Shown piece after piece: positions 8,363 through 17,595 of a stretch of 64,000 bases of DNA. This DNA comes from Acidobacteriota bacterium. GTDB taxonomy: Bacteria > Acidobacteriota > Vicinamibacteria > Vicinamibacterales > 2-12-FULL-66-21. Below the pieces are notes generated by a model. The model worked only from the letters and a program-made list of their open reading frames with translations. It did no database searches and had not been told where the DNA came from. The position numbers and the translations under genes were made by a program. The DNA lies in NCBI GenBank assembly GCA_003222675.1, contig QHWT01000060.1, forward strand, positions 57,539-121,538. Direction: 5' to 3'. Numbering within the stretch: the stretch's first letter is position 1; the number at the start of each line of letters is the position of its first letter.

Positions 8363-11300
8363 TTAGAAGTCGTAGCCAATCCAGACGGAGAACTTCGGAC
8401 GGCGCAGCCAGCGGCTGCCGCTGCTCTCGCCGTCCTGCAGCGCGTTGAACGCGTACTTGTAATCTTCCCAATTCTTGTTGAGCAGCGTCCGCCACGACCA
8501 GTCGAAGTGAATCGGGAAGCCGAGCGCGAACGTTTCCAGGCCGAGACCGTACGACGCGCGGCCATCCACCAGCCGCAAGCCGCTGACCGCGCGCGCCTCG
8601 GTCACGGGGCTGAAGCCCTGCAGCGAGTTCTGATCTTCAACGAACCCGGTGAGAATGGGGACGATCGTGGGGGAGCGACTGGCGACCTGGTAGGATTGCC
8701 CATTGAACCCCGCGGCGCCGAGATTCGCAAACGCCACGGCACGCAGCCCGCCAATCACGCCGATAGGCGTCAGCGCGGCTTCGATCAAGGGAAATCTCAA
8801 TTCGGCGTCCGTGAAGAACGCCTTCTGGCCCAGGAATTCGAGATACTGATAGCCGCGCATCTCGGAGTTCCCGCCGTAGTACAGATACCCGGGCGAGTCG
8901 CCCCAGCTCTTGAAGCCGCGGAAGCGGAACGCGAGCACGCCGTTGGTTGCGAGGCGGATGTACTTCCGCGCGTCGAGGTCGACCGTCTGGCGCGAGAGGA
9001 AGCCGCCCAGCGGCGGGGCGTACTCGTAACCGAGCCGCATCGTTTCGCCCGAGAGCGGCCCGTACTCGCGGAAGACGGTCGTCTCGCGCGTGTAAGCGGC
9101 GCTCAGCGGCATGATGGTGCCGCTCACGAACAACGGCTGTCCGTACGTGGCGATCTGGTACTGCTCCGCGAAGGCCTGCAGGTTGTCGTCGTTGTACTTC
9201 TGATTGAAATTGTACAGGCCGGCGCCCAACTCGAAGCGCGAGTACCGGTTCACCGGATAAATCCCGAACGCCGATCCGCCGCGGAGCGTCTGCGTCGCGA
9301 GCGCCTGGTCACGACTGAGGAAGATGTCGCTCTGATAGAGCAGTCCCTGGTACGCGCCGTAGTAGAACTGCGTCTGCGAGAAGCCCTGCAGCGCGTACTG
9401 GAACCTCCGCGACAGGTTCAGGTACGACAGCGATAGCGAGCGGTACTGTGAGACGGATTCGGCGAAGAGGTTGAACTGCTGGTCGCCAAGAACGTCAGTG
9501 AACGTGACCTGCGTGCCGCCGAACAGATCCCCTCCGCTCGTGACGCCCACGTTGACCGGCGGCCGCCCTTCGAGGAACAGCTTCTCGAACTTGCCCTTTG
9601 AGCGCTCGTTCTGCTTCACGAGCGTGTGGCTGAGCGGCGGCGTGAAATCGATGTTCGGCCCGGGGGACCCGAAGTCGGCGCTCGCGACCGTGTGGATCGG
9701 TTCCTTCTGCTGGGGGAGCGTGTGGATCCCGTATTCACCCTTGTAGTACGTCACGAACGCGATGCGCTGCTGCTTGGTCTCGTCCTTGAGTGGCACGGGG
9801 GAGACGTTGCCGCCGAGCGCGTCGGTGTACTGCCGCAGCTCGCCGTTCTTGAGATTGAGCGTCCATATGTTGTAGATGTTGCCGTTCTTCGCCACTTCGG
9901 GCGTGATCGGCTGGCTCGGATCGATCGCCGTCGACGGGAACACGAGCGTATCGGCGTCAAGGAACTGCGCGGCGCCATCGTCGTGCGTGCCGAAGGTGAG
10001 CTGCGTGCTCTTGTTGGTCGCGATCTCGTAGCGGTACAGCTTGTCGTTGCCGCTGACCCGCTTGATGTAGACGATCGACTTGCCGTCGGGCGCCCACGTC
10101 GGCGCGTAATCGCCGAACGAGTCGTTCGTGATGTTCTTGATCTCGCCCGTCGTGACATCGATCACGAAGATGTCCGCAATGGCGCTTCTGAGCGCGGCAA
10201 ACGCGATCGACTTGCCGTCGGGGCTGAAGTCGGGAGACTCCGGCATGTCGACAGTCTTCATGTCGATGCGCTTTTCGATCTTCTTCGTGAGGACGTTTTC
10301 CAGGACGAGCGTCTTCTGCTTTTCCTTGCGCGCGAAGTACGCGATGCGGTCGCCGACAGGCGACCACGACATCCACGGCACGGCGTTTCCTCGGAAGCCG
10401 CCCGGCTGCGAGATGTATTCGAACCCGAAACCGGCGTTGAATCCACCCGTCAGGTTGCGAATGACCTTGCCGTCCTTCGTCGACAACAGGATGATGTCGA
10501 GCTCCTGGTCCTTCCGGTTGCCCGCCGCCACGGCCATCAGGTCGCCCGACGGCGATGGCTCAATTGACACGACCGTGACGTAGGGCGTCTTCTCGCGCTT
10601 CGGCGCGAGGTCCTTTCCGTAATCCTGCGGCCGTTCCTTGTCGCGGAACGGCTTGAACCTGTCCTTCAAGTATTTGTCGAACTGCTCGTCGAACTCCTCG
10701 GGTTTGAGCTTGAACGCTTCCTCGTAGGCGCTCTCGCCGCCGCCGATGACGGCCTTGCGCAGCGCGAAGAGGAACTGCCGCAGCCCTTCGGGCCCCCACT
10801 TCGACTCGATGAACTCGAACGCGGCATGCCCGAGGTTGTACGGCAGGCGGCCATCGGCGAACTGCACGCCCTGGAAATCGCTCATCGACGGGATGATGTC
10901 GGCGATGGCGGCATCGCGCACCGTCATCAGGTCGAACGAGTTCCAGTAGCCCGTCATGTAGTCCGACAACCCTTCGTCGACCCATAGCGGAAGCCCCCGG
11001 CGAAGCAGCGTGCGCGGAATGATGTCGAACTCGAAGATGTGCGTGAGCTCGTGGGTGATGAGGCGATAGAGCGCGTCGGACGGCTCGTCGATCGGCAGCA
11101 CCATGCGATCGCGGTATGGTTCCGCGAAGGCGAGCACGCCTTCCGGGAGCTCCCCCGGGTCGATGTTCTGCTGCTGGAATTCGCTTTCGGTCTTATAGAG
11201 GACCAGCGGCACCTTGAACGCGAGATCGTGCTTCAGCTGGGCGCTGACCTGCTGATACGCGCTTTCCGCGTAGCTCGTCACGCGCTCGAGATGCTGCTCG

Positions 11301-11500
11301 ATCTCGGGGTAGTAGTAGATCTCGAAATGGTCCGTGGTGTAGATGCGCCAGTTGAAGTGGTCGTACTTGATGCGATTCTTGTTGTAGTACGGCACGAAGG
11401 GCGTCTGAGCGCTTGCCGCGATCGTTCCCGCGATGTAGACGAACGCAAAAAGAGCAAGGCCGAACGGCGATCGGAGGCCGCGCCAGCTGCGCGTGCGCAT
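8363..11500 (-). CDS. HExxH metalloprotease-like / PD40 repeat / outer-membrane barrel protein
   Basis: A 1045-aa secreted protein. After a signal peptide (residues 1-32), a gluzincin-like domain carries H150-E-L-T-H154 with a downstream Glu in WVDEGLSDY (E176), so zinc and catalytic ligands are present. Residues ~315-600 contain TolB-type PD40 beta-propeller repeats (SPDGKSIAFAA, APDGKSIVYIK). The C-terminal ~380 residues are rich in aromatic beta strands and end in WIGYDF, like a BamA/surface-antigen barrel. The architecture suggests an outer-membrane protein displaying a propeller and peptidase. This arrangement is frequent in Acidobacteriota. Substrates are unknown. Confidence 0.8.
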   Translation of the reverse strand: MRTRSWRGLRSPFGLALFAFVYIAGTIAASAQTPFVPYYNKNRIKYDHFNWRIYTTDHFEIYYYPEIEQHLERVTSYAESAYQQVSAQLKHDLAFKVPLVLYKTESEFQQQNIDPGELPEGVLAFAEPYRDRMVLPIDEPSDALYRLITHELTHIFEFDIIPRTLLRRGLPLWVDEGLSDYMTGYWNSFDLMTVRDAAIADIIPSMSDFQGVQFADGRLPYNLGHAAFEFIESKWGPEGLRQFLFALRKAVIGGGESAYEEAFKLKPEEFDEQFDKYLKDRFKPFRDKERPQDYGKDLAPKREKTPYVTVVSIEPSPSGDLMAVAAGNRKDQELDIILLSTKDGKVIRNLTGGFNAGFGFEYISQPGGFRGNAVPWMSWSPVGDRIAYFARKEKQKTLVLENVLTKKIEKRIDMKTVDMPESPDFSPDGKSIAFAALRSAIADIFVIDVTTGEIKNITNDSFGDYAPTWAPDGKSIVYIKRVSGNDKLYRYEIATNKSTQLTFGTHDDGAAQFLDADTLVFPSTAIDPSQPITPEVAKNGNIYNIWTLNLKNGELRQYTDALGGNVSPVPLKDETKQQRIAFVTYYKGEYGIHTLPQQKEPIHTVASADFGSPGPNIDFTPPLSHTLVKQNERSKGKFEKLFLEGRPPVNVGVTSGGDLFGGTQVTFTDVLGDQQFNLFAESVSQYRSLSLSYLNLSRRFQYALQGFSQTQFYYGAYQGLLYQSDIFLSRDQALATQTLRGGSAFGIYPVNRYSRFELGAGLYNFNQKYNDDNLQAFAEQYQIATYGQPLFVSGTIMPLSAAYTRETTVFREYGPLSGETMRLGYEYAPPLGGFLSRQTVDLDARKYIRLATNGVLAFRFRGFKSWGDSPGYLYYGGNSEMRGYQYLEFLGQKAFFTDAELRFPLIEAALTPIGVIGGLRAVAFANLGAAGFNGQSYQVASRSPTIVPILTGFVEDQNSLQGFSPVTEARAVSGLRLVDGRASYGLGLETFALGFPIHFDWSWRTLLNKNWEDYKYAFNALQDGESSGSRWLRRPKFSVWIGYDF

Positions 11501-11759
11501 GGTTCACCTCGAATGGTGCCGATGTTACTGTAGCTATGACGTTTGTCGCAACGATCTCGTCCCCCGGACAGGACGGCACAGGCCGGCGGGAGCAAGCCAT
11601 GTACCGCCGACGAGCTCGCCAATCCTACGCCACCTGGAGGTCGAGCGGCTGCGGTGTCCCCCGGCGGCCACGTCGATGTCCTCCCGGCGTTACAATTGAA
11701 GGAATAAACCCGCAGCCTGGCGGTGTTCTATCCACTGGGCGGTTTCGCGGGATCCGCTC

Positions 11760-12350
11760 ATGGTGTTTCGCCGCCGATCCGGCCGTGCGCCCGGCGAGCC
11801 TCCCGGCGAGGAGGACGCTCAGTTTGCGCAAGAGGCGCTTTCGCACCTCGACAGCCTGTACGGCACGGCGCTGCGCCTGACGCGGCGCACGCAGGACGCC
11901 GAAGATCTGGTGCAGGACACGTATCTCAAGGCGTTCAGGTCGGCGTATCAGTTCGAGCGCGGCACGAATTTGAAGGCGTGGCTGTTCACGATCCTTCACA
12001 ACACGTATCGCAACATGCGCCGCCACGACGTCCGCAGTCCGGTGGACGTGGACAGCGAGGCTGTCGATCGCGCGGCCGACGGCGCGGGCGACCGGGATAC
12101 GCCGGAGCAGCTGCTGTCGCGCGCGACGCTCGATGCCGATCTCCAGGCGGCGCTCGACGCGCTGCCCGACGCGTTCCGGCAGGCGGTCTGGCTGCGCGAC
12201 GTGGAAGAATTGTCATATGCCGAAATCGCCAGAGTCCTCGATGTGCCGATCGGCACGGTGATGTCCCGTATCTCGCGCGGCCGACGCGCGCTGTTCGAAC
12301 GGTTGCAGGCGCGCCGCGCCGACGCTGCGCGCCCGGTCGTCTCCCGCTGA
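11760..12350 (+). CDS. ECF-type RNA polymerase sigma factor
   Basis: A 196-aa sigma-70 family protein. Region 2 (about residues 27-95) contains the core-binding and -10 recognition helices (DAEDLVQDTYLKAFRSAYQF, LKAWLFTILHN). Region 4 (about 125-180) has the helix-turn-helix ELSYAEIARVLDVPIGTVMSRISRGR. It lies 9 bp upstream of a zinc-finger, single-membrane-pass anti-sigma gene, the usual pair in which the anti-sigma holds the sigma at the membrane until an envelope or redox signal. The 259-bp region before it shows no obvious consensus promoter. Confidence 0.92.
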   Translation: MVFRRRSGRAPGEPPGEEDAQFAQEALSHLDSLYGTALRLTRRTQDAEDLVQDTYLKAFRSAYQFERGTNLKAWLFTILHNTYRNMRRHDVRSPVDVDSEAVDRAADGAGDRDTPEQLLSRATLDADLQAALDALPDAFRQAVWLRDVEELSYAEIARVLDVPIGTVMSRISRGRRALFERLQARRADAARPVVSR

Positions 12351-12359
12351 CACTTTGGT

Positions 12360-13244
12360 ATGGACCAGCCGATTCGCCGCTGCCGTGACCTCGATGAGCG
12401 TCTGACTCCTTACATCGACGAGGAGGCGGCGCCCGACGAGCGTCGCGTAGTCGATGCGCACCTCGCCGCGTGCCCGCCGTGCCGCGATCACGCGGATGCC
12501 GAGCGGGTCGCGCGCGATGCGATTCACGAGCACCGCGACGAGTTGCGATGCAGCGCGCCCGAAGGGCTCCGCGCACGTTGCCGCGCACATCAGGGAAAGG
12601 CTTCGGGCTTCGGGCTCCGCGCGTCCCGGCTTCGCCGCGCTGCGGCTTCCATCTTCGCGCTTCCACCTTCGCGCGGCGCGCTACGGTGGACAGCTCGCGC
12701 TTCGGCGGACAAGTCGGGGCAGCAGACACGCTTCGGGCTTCTCGGTTCGGTTCCGCGCTGGGTTCCGCTCTCGCTCGCCGCGACGATCGTCCTTGCCGTC
12801 GCCGGCGTGTTCCTCACCGGCATCAACAGCGGCGTGCAGGCGCTTGCCACGGGGCTCGCGCTCGACCACGCCAAGTGCTTCCAGTTCAGAGGGGACACGT
12901 CAAAGATCGTCGACGCGCAGGTCGTCGAGAGTAAGTGGGAGCGCGAACAGGGATGGTCGATCGTCATCCCGGAGTCCGCCGGCAACGAGCAGCTTCGCCT
13001 CTTGACGGTTCGCCGGTGCCTCTCGACGGACGGCCGCATGGCGCACGCGATGTATCTCTGGCGCGGCGAACCGTTGTCAGTCTTCGTGGTGCCGCAGGCG
13101 ACGGGACGCGAGCGCGTGCTCGACATCATGGGGCACGAAGCGGCGATCTGGTCGGCCAACGGCCGCACCTACGCCGTCCTTGCGAACGGCCATCCGGCCG
13201 ACTTCAACCACATCGTCACGTACGTGAAAACACATGCACGCTGA
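12360..13244 (+). CDS. Membrane anti-sigma factor (zinc-finger) with in-frame repeat insertion
   Basis: 294 aa. The N-terminal ZAS domain has H34-x3-C38-x2-C41 (AHLAACPPC). A single membrane helix (about 134-154, WVPLSLAATIVLAVAGVFL) leads to a ~140-residue outer domain. Residues ~80-130 (12597-12750) are an Arg/Ser/Ala-rich linker encoded by degenerate GCTTCGG repeats, the same heptamer as the intergenic array at 55258. This looks like an in-frame expansion between the sigma-binding and membrane parts. The protein should still bind sigma. The start ATG is 9 bp after the sigma stop, so the pair is co-transcribed. Confidence 0.85.
   Translation: MDQPIRRCRDLDERLTPYIDEEAAPDERRVVDAHLAACPPCRDHADAERVARDAIHEHRDELRCSAPEGLRARCRAHQGKASGFGLRASRLRRAAASIFALPPSRGALRWTARASADKSGQQTRFGLLGSVPRWVPLSLAATIVLAVAGVFLTGINSGVQALATGLALDHAKCFQFRGDTSKIVDAQVVESKWEREQGWSIVIPESAGNEQLRLLTVRRCLSTDGRMAHAMYLWRGEPLSVFVVPQATGRERVLDIMGHEAAIWSANGRTYAVLANGHPADFNHIVTYVKTHAR
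12597..12750. repeat. GCTTCGG-type repeats inside the anti-sigma gene
   Basis: The segment contains GGCTTCGGGCTTCGGGCT at its start, then diverged units (CTTCGCGCTTCC, CTTCGCGCGG, GCGCTTCGG) and CGCTTCGGGCTTCTCGG at its end. It is in frame and encodes a low-complexity linker. It shares its heptamer with the gaps at 15527-15541 and 55258-55300. Confidence 0.7.
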
Positions 13245-13277
13245 TCGCACGCGCGCGCCAGACACGTCGAGGCATTT

Positions 13278-13844
13278 ATGAACTCTCGCTGGATCGTTGC
13301 CGGGGCCGCCGCGCTCGCGCTCGGACTGCTGACGCTGCCGCTGCTGAAAGGGTCCGGCGGGGAACAGCTGCGGCCCTCCGCTGCGGCGGGCGGCGACGCG
13401 AATGCCGCGGCCGAAGGGCAGACGTGCGATGGAACGAGCGCCGCCAAGCTTGATTTCGTGCTCAAGGACCACAACGACGTGCCCGTCAAGATGGCGGACT
13501 ACAAGGGCAAGGTGGTGATCCTCAATTTCTGGGCGACGTGGTGCGGGCCGTGCAAGGAGGAGATCCCCGCGTTCGTCGAGCTCTACGATCGATACAAGGA
13601 CAAGGGGCTCGTCATCGTCGGCGTGTCGATCGACGACAGCGTCGAACAGCTCCGCCCCTTTATGAAAGAATGGCGAATGCAGTATCCCGTGCTGCAGATG
13701 AATGCCGACATCGAAACGGCATACGGCCCGTTCTACGGGGTGCCGGTGACGTTTTTCATCGCGCGGGACGGCACGATTTGCCGCAAGCACATGGGGCCGG
13801 CGACGAAGGAGCAGTTCGAACGCGAGATCAGGGCGCTCCTGTAG
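13278..13844 (+). CDS. TlpA/ResA-like membrane-anchored thioredoxin
   Basis: A 188-aa protein with an N-terminal signal anchor (about residues 5-23), a low-complexity linker and a thioredoxin fold. The active site is W88-C89-G-P-C92, and the cis-Pro segment is GVPVTFFI. Such proteins reduce disulphides in the periplasm, commonly for cytochrome c maturation or redox signalling. It lies directly after the sigma/anti-sigma pair and may belong to their regulon, for example a thiol-stress response. That link is inference. Confidence 0.88.
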   Translation: MNSRWIVAGAAALALGLLTLPLLKGSGGEQLRPSAAAGGDANAAAEGQTCDGTSAAKLDFVLKDHNDVPVKMADYKGKVVILNFWATWCGPCKEEIPAFVELYDRYKDKGLVIVGVSIDDSVEQLRPFMKEWRMQYPVLQMNADIETAYGPFYGVPVTFFIARDGTICRKHMGPATKEQFEREIRALL

Positions 13845-13858
13845 TATGATCGTCGGGA

Positions 13859-14083
13859 ATGCTGAAAGGGTTCACACACGCGCGTCTCGCCTGCGGCTGC
13901 CGTCTCGCATTTCGTGACGGCGTCGAGGGCAGTCCCGTCACCGTCGTCGTCGACACGAAGGCGCCCGGGTGTCCGCTCACCATACACGTCGCCGGGCTTC
14001 CACTCTACGATTATCGTGAGGCGCTTCGTCCGCCGACGCGTCCCGGCTTGCCGACTGAGGAAGAGTACGAAGAAGAAGGGTGA
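13859..14083 (+). CDS. Small hypothetical protein, Cys-containing
   Basis: A 74-aa product with ARLACGCRLAFRDG near the N-terminus (CxC), an additional Cys at APGCPL and an acidic tail (PTEEEYEEEG). There is no signal peptide or membrane segment. It overlaps the next gene (M28 peptidase) by a GTGA junction, which supports real translation. I do not recognise a family. Its two CxC/Cys sites might bind metal. Confidence 0.6.
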   Translation: MLKGFTHARLACGCRLAFRDGVEGSPVTVVVDTKAPGCPLTIHVAGLPLYDYREALRPPTRPGLPTEEEYEEEG

Positions 14084-15519
14084 TCGCCGCCCTCTGTTGC
14101 CTCGTCGTTCTCCAGGTCGTTTTTTCAAACAATCCATCTGCAGAGCAGGCGTACGCTGACGCCGTCAGTGAAGCCAAGCTGCGCCAGGACGTGCACGATC
14201 TCGTCGCGCTCGGGCCGCGCATGGGCGGCACGCCGTCCGGCGACAAGGCGGCGGCGTTGCTCGAGCAGTACTTCACGCGTCTTGGGCTGAAGACAGAAGT
14301 CTTCACGGATCCACCGAAGCTCGCGCACTGGGAGGATCGCTGGCAGGTGACGCTCGCGTCGGGCGAGCTCATCGAATCCGCCTGGCCATACGGATTCTCC
14401 GCATCAATCCTTCCGTCTCAGGGCGGCAGCCACGAGAATGGCAGAGCGGGGCCCCCCATTACCGTGCAGAGCCTCGCATCCGCCACTCCGACTCCCGAAT
14501 GGAAAGGCGCGATCGTTTACACGCCGGGTGAAGTTGGACGCACATACGCCGCCGTCGCGTCCAGTGACAACCGTCCACTGGCGATCCTGACGAGCGCGCC
14601 GAACGATCCGCCGCGCTACCTGGACTGGACACGCATTGGGGAACTACCGGCGAAGGTTGACAATGCGGTCCCCGTCTTCGGAGTGTCGTATCTCGACGGC
14701 CGCACGCTCGCCGTGGCAGCCGCGGCGAAGACCACCGTGCGCGTGTCCCTCACCTCGCACATCGAACAACGATCGCCGCGCACCGTCGTGGCTACGCTGC
14801 CCGGACGTGAACCCGGGAAGTACTACCTCGTGTGCGCTCACGGGGATTCCGATTCCGGCGGACCCGGCGCCGACGACAACGCATCGGGCGTCGCGACCGT
14901 GATGGAGATGGCGCGCGTCTTCTCCGAGCTCCGCCGCAGCGGTACGGTGCCGCAGCCGCGGTATGCGATTCAGTTCGCGGTATGGGGTTCGGAATATCAC
15001 TCGTCGAAGGCATACATCGACCGCGCGGGTGCGAAGCTCCGCGAACTTGCTGGCGTGCTCAACTTCGACGAGACCGGCACCGGCGCCGAGCGTGAAGCGA
15101 TCTATTTCGAATCGAACGATGTCCCGTGGAATGCGACATTGCTGAAGACGCTCGAGTCCGTTGCTTCGGACTACGCTGGCAAGCCGGGGTTCTGGACCGA
15201 GTACACGACGAACCCGTCACAGGGAGGGACCGATTCGTATGCGTTCCTCCCGGAGAAGTACCACGGCACAGGAACGACGACGCTGGAGATTCCCGCGACG
15301 ACGATTTACACCGCCGCGTGGGACCATCTGGCAGACTTGAAGCAGACCCCCGGCTGGGAATCGAAAGGCACACCGGATCCGGTCAACCTGAAGATCGACT
15401 ACTCGCTCTACTATCATTCGTCTGGCGACACACCCGAGAACACGACCGACCGCGAGCCGCAGAACATGGTGCGGGCCGTGAAGGCGACCGGGCTCGCGCT
15501 GCTGCGCCTGAATCAATAG
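14080..15519 (+). CDS. Secreted M28 family zinc aminopeptidase
   Basis: A 479-aa protein starting at GTG 14080 with a signal peptide (VIAALCCLVVLQVVFS). The co-catalytic two-zinc site of M28 peptidases is visible in order: AHGDSDS and GADDNASG, WGSEYHSS (catalytic Glu), NFDETG, and the late His in YYHSSGD. A protease-associated-like insert occupies about residues 110-215. The first ligand motif reads AHGDSDS rather than the usual AHYDS, with His and Asp kept. It is the last gene of the sigma/anti-sigma/TlpA run and probably digests peptides in the periplasm or outside the cell. Confidence 0.88.
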   Translation: MIAALCCLVVLQVVFSNNPSAEQAYADAVSEAKLRQDVHDLVALGPRMGGTPSGDKAAALLEQYFTRLGLKTEVFTDPPKLAHWEDRWQVTLASGELIESAWPYGFSASILPSQGGSHENGRAGPPITVQSLASATPTPEWKGAIVYTPGEVGRTYAAVASSDNRPLAILTSAPNDPPRYLDWTRIGELPAKVDNAVPVFGVSYLDGRTLAVAAAAKTTVRVSLTSHIEQRSPRTVVATLPGREPGKYYLVCAHGDSDSGGPGADDNASGVATVMEMARVFSELRRSGTVPQPRYAIQFAVWGSEYHSSKAYIDRAGAKLRELAGVLNFDETGTGAEREAIYFESNDVPWNATLLKTLESVASDYAGKPGFWTEYTTNPSQGGTDSYAFLPEKYHGTGTTTLEIPATTIYTAAWDHLADLKQTPGWESKGTPDPVNLKIDYSLYYHSSGDTPENTTDREPQNMVRAVKATGLALLRLNQ

Positions 15520-15549
15520 ACGGCTCCAGGCTTCAGGCTTCAGGGGGTT

Positions 15550-16260
15550 CTACCCGATCTTGAAGTTTGCGACCAGCGGCAGATGATCGGACGCCATCAG
15601 CGCCTTGCGTGTGCGCGGCATCTCGACGCTCGCGACGTCGACGCGCCCCTCGTAATAAATGTGATCGAGATGGACGACAGGGAAGAGGCCAGGATAGGTG
15701 CGGCGGCGCTTGAGGTGCGCGGCGATGTCGACACTCTCGAAGAGCGATGACAATGTCTTCGTGGCGAGGCCGCGCATCCACTCGTTGAAGTCCCCCAGGA
15801 TCACTTTCGGGCCCGTCACGCGCCGATCGTGCACGAACGAAGCCAGGCGTCCCGCCTGGTAACGGCGCTCGAGCACCGCCGTGCCGAGATGCACGTTGTA
15901 GACGTGAAGGGTCTGTCCGCCGATGTCGAGGTCGGCGCGCTGGCAGTTCCGTGACTCGCACGTGCGCCACGACAGGTCGTACTGACTGTGATGCACGATC
16001 GGATAGCGGCTGAGCACGACGTTGCCGAACTGATGCTGCCGCAGCGTGCGCACACAATTCATCACCCAGCCCATGCCAAGGCCGGCGCCGATTTCCTCAG
16101 CCTGCCCGGCGCCAGCCGGTCCGGCGCCGATCACCTCCTGCAGTGCAATCACGTCCGCGCCGATGTCGCGCAGCACCTCGATGATCCGCGCGGGCACGAC
16201 CCGCCGGTCCATTCCGCGGCAACGGTGAATGTTGTAGGTAGCGATCCGAACATCACTCAT
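15550..16260 (-). CDS. Endonuclease/exonuclease/phosphatase family hydrolase
   Basis: A 236-aa single-domain protein. Family motifs appear in order: IATYNIHRCRG (metal Asn), VIALQEV (metal Glu), YNVHLGT, LGDFNEWM (catalytic Asp/Asn) and ASDHLPLVANF (catalytic His). No signal peptide. Members of this fold cut nucleic acids or phosphodiesters/phospholipids. A neighbouring phospholipase-D-like enzyme makes a lipid headgroup role possible, since this pair (EEP protein plus ClsB-like protein) also occurs together in enterobacteria (ybhP-clsB). It is 80 bp downstream of no other minus gene, so it has its own promoter. Confidence 0.85.
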   Translation of the reverse strand: MSDVRIATYNIHRCRGMDRRVVPARIIEVLRDIGADVIALQEVIGAGPAGAGQAEEIGAGLGMGWVMNCVRTLRQHQFGNVVLSRYPIVHHSQYDLSWRTCESRNCQRADLDIGGQTLHVYNVHLGTAVLERRYQAGRLASFVHDRRVTGPKVILGDFNEWMRGLATKTLSSLFESVDIAAHLKRRRTYPGLFPVVHLDHIYYEGRVDVASVEMPRTRKALMASDHLPLVANFKIG

Positions 16261-16272
16261 GGTTCTAAGAAA

Positions 16273-16292
16273 GGCGCCTCTGAAGAGGCGCC
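16273..16292. repeat. Perfect hairpin with TGAA loop
   Basis: GGCGCCTC-TGAA-GAGGCGCC, an 8-bp perfect stem just upstream of the EEP gene start. On the other strand the loop reads TTCA. It is a member of the C(TTCA)G hairpin family also at 16310, 30840, 30878 and 32524. Confidence 0.85.
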
Positions 16293-16309
16293 CTGCAAAT
16301 GATCTGGAG

Positions 16310-16329
16310 GCCGGGTCTTCAGACCCGGC
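16310..16329. repeat. Perfect hairpin with TTCA loop
   Basis: GCCGGGTC-TTCA-GACCCGGC, placed just after the stop of the phospholipase-D-like gene (minus strand). The same arms recur at 30840-30859 in reverse orientation. Confidence 0.85.
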
Positions 16330-16338
16330 GTTCTCGTT

Positions 16339-17595
16339 TCATTGCTGCCGCTCGAGTATCCAGACGAACGGCCCCACGATCTTCTCCCAGAGCGGCCGGC
16401 GCTCCCAGCGCTCCAACGTGACTTCGTCGCTCGCGGCGAGATCCCGCTCGTAATCCTGCAGCAACCGGTCAGCGACGGCCGGGTCGCGCATCGCCACGTT
16501 CACCTCGTCGTTGTGCTCGAACGATCGATTGTCGATGTTGGTCGTGCCCATGACGACCCACAGGTTGTCGACGATCAGCACCTTGGCATGCGTCATCGCG
16601 TCGCGAAACTCGAAGATCCGGACGCCGCCGCGCAGCAGGTGCCCCCACATCCGCCGGCTGGCGAGGCGCACCCATCTCTGATCGGTGGCCGCGCCGGGCA
16701 CGATCACGATAATGCTGACGCCGCGCTTCGCCATGTCGAGCAGCGCGCGCCGCAGTGCGAAGTCGGGCAGGAAATAGGGCGTGGAGATGCGGACGGCCTG
16801 GTCCGCTCCTTCTATCAACAACTGGAACGTGACGCGCGATGCCGTGGCGCGGTCCGACGGCGAGCTCTTGATGACGAAGGCGGTCGTCTGGCCGCACGGC
16901 TTCAGATCCGGAAAGAAGTCGGGGCCGGTCAGGATTTCTCCACAGCATTCGAGCCAGTTCTCCGCCGTCACGCCCTGCAGCGCGGCGACCACCGGCCCTT
17001 CGATGCGGATCATCGTATCGCGCCATGCACGCGGACGCCCGTCGGTTGGAAACGCCCACCAGTCGGCGACGCCGGCGCCCCCGGCAAACGCGATCTCACC
17101 GTCGACGACCAGCAGCTCGCGGTGCGTGCGGTTGTTGATGCGGTGCAGCGAATACCAGCGCATGCGCTGGTACGATTCGATCCGGCAGCCTGCGGCGCGC
17201 AGGCGCGCCACCGGACGTCCCCAGAGATTGAAGCTGCCGATCGCATCCACCACGATTGTCACCTTGACGCCGTTGCGCGATCGCTCGGCGAGCGCGTCGA
17301 GGAACTGGTCGGCGGTCTTCCCGCCCTGGAAGATGTAACACTCCATGTTGATCGATCGCTTTGCCTTGCGGATCGCATCCAGCATCGCCGGGTAGAATGC
17401 CGGACCGTCGGCGAACACGGTGATGCGGTTGCCGTGATGCAGCGCCGCCTGACAGGTCGACTGGATTGTGTAGAGGAAGTCGTCGGCATGGACCGACGTG
17501 CGTCGCGCGAGGTGATAGTTGATCCCGGGCGTGAAGAGAAAAACGAGCACCAGCCAGCCGAGGAAGACTGCGCCGGCCACGGCGAGCCACGTCAT
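16339..17595 (-). CDS. Cardiolipin synthase-like phospholipase D family protein
   Basis: 418 aa with one N-terminal membrane helix (MTWLAVAGAVFLGWLVLVFLF) and two PLD domains. The second catalytic motif is a full HxKxxxxD (THAKVLIVD). The first reads THRELLVVD, with Glu at the usual Lys position. The GG/GTT tails after each motif are present (FAGGAGVADWW, MGTTNIDNRSFEHNDE). The family makes cardiolipin from two phosphatidylglycerols (ClsB type) or hydrolyses phosphodiesters. It is placed beside an EEP-family gene as in other ClsB loci. Confidence 0.85.
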   Translation of the reverse strand: MTWLAVAGAVFLGWLVLVFLFTPGINYHLARRTSVHADDFLYTIQSTCQAALHHGNRITVFADGPAFYPAMLDAIRKAKRSINMECYIFQGGKTADQFLDALAERSRNGVKVTIVVDAIGSFNLWGRPVARLRAAGCRIESYQRMRWYSLHRINNRTHRELLVVDGEIAFAGGAGVADWWAFPTDGRPRAWRDTMIRIEGPVVAALQGVTAENWLECCGEILTGPDFFPDLKPCGQTTAFVIKSSPSDRATASRVTFQLLIEGADQAVRISTPYFLPDFALRRALLDMAKRGVSIIVIVPGAATDQRWVRLASRRMWGHLLRGGVRIFEFRDAMTHAKVLIVDNLWVVMGTTNIDNRSFEHNDEVNVAMRDPAVADRLLQDYERDLAASDEVTLERWERRPLWEKIVGPFVWILERQQ

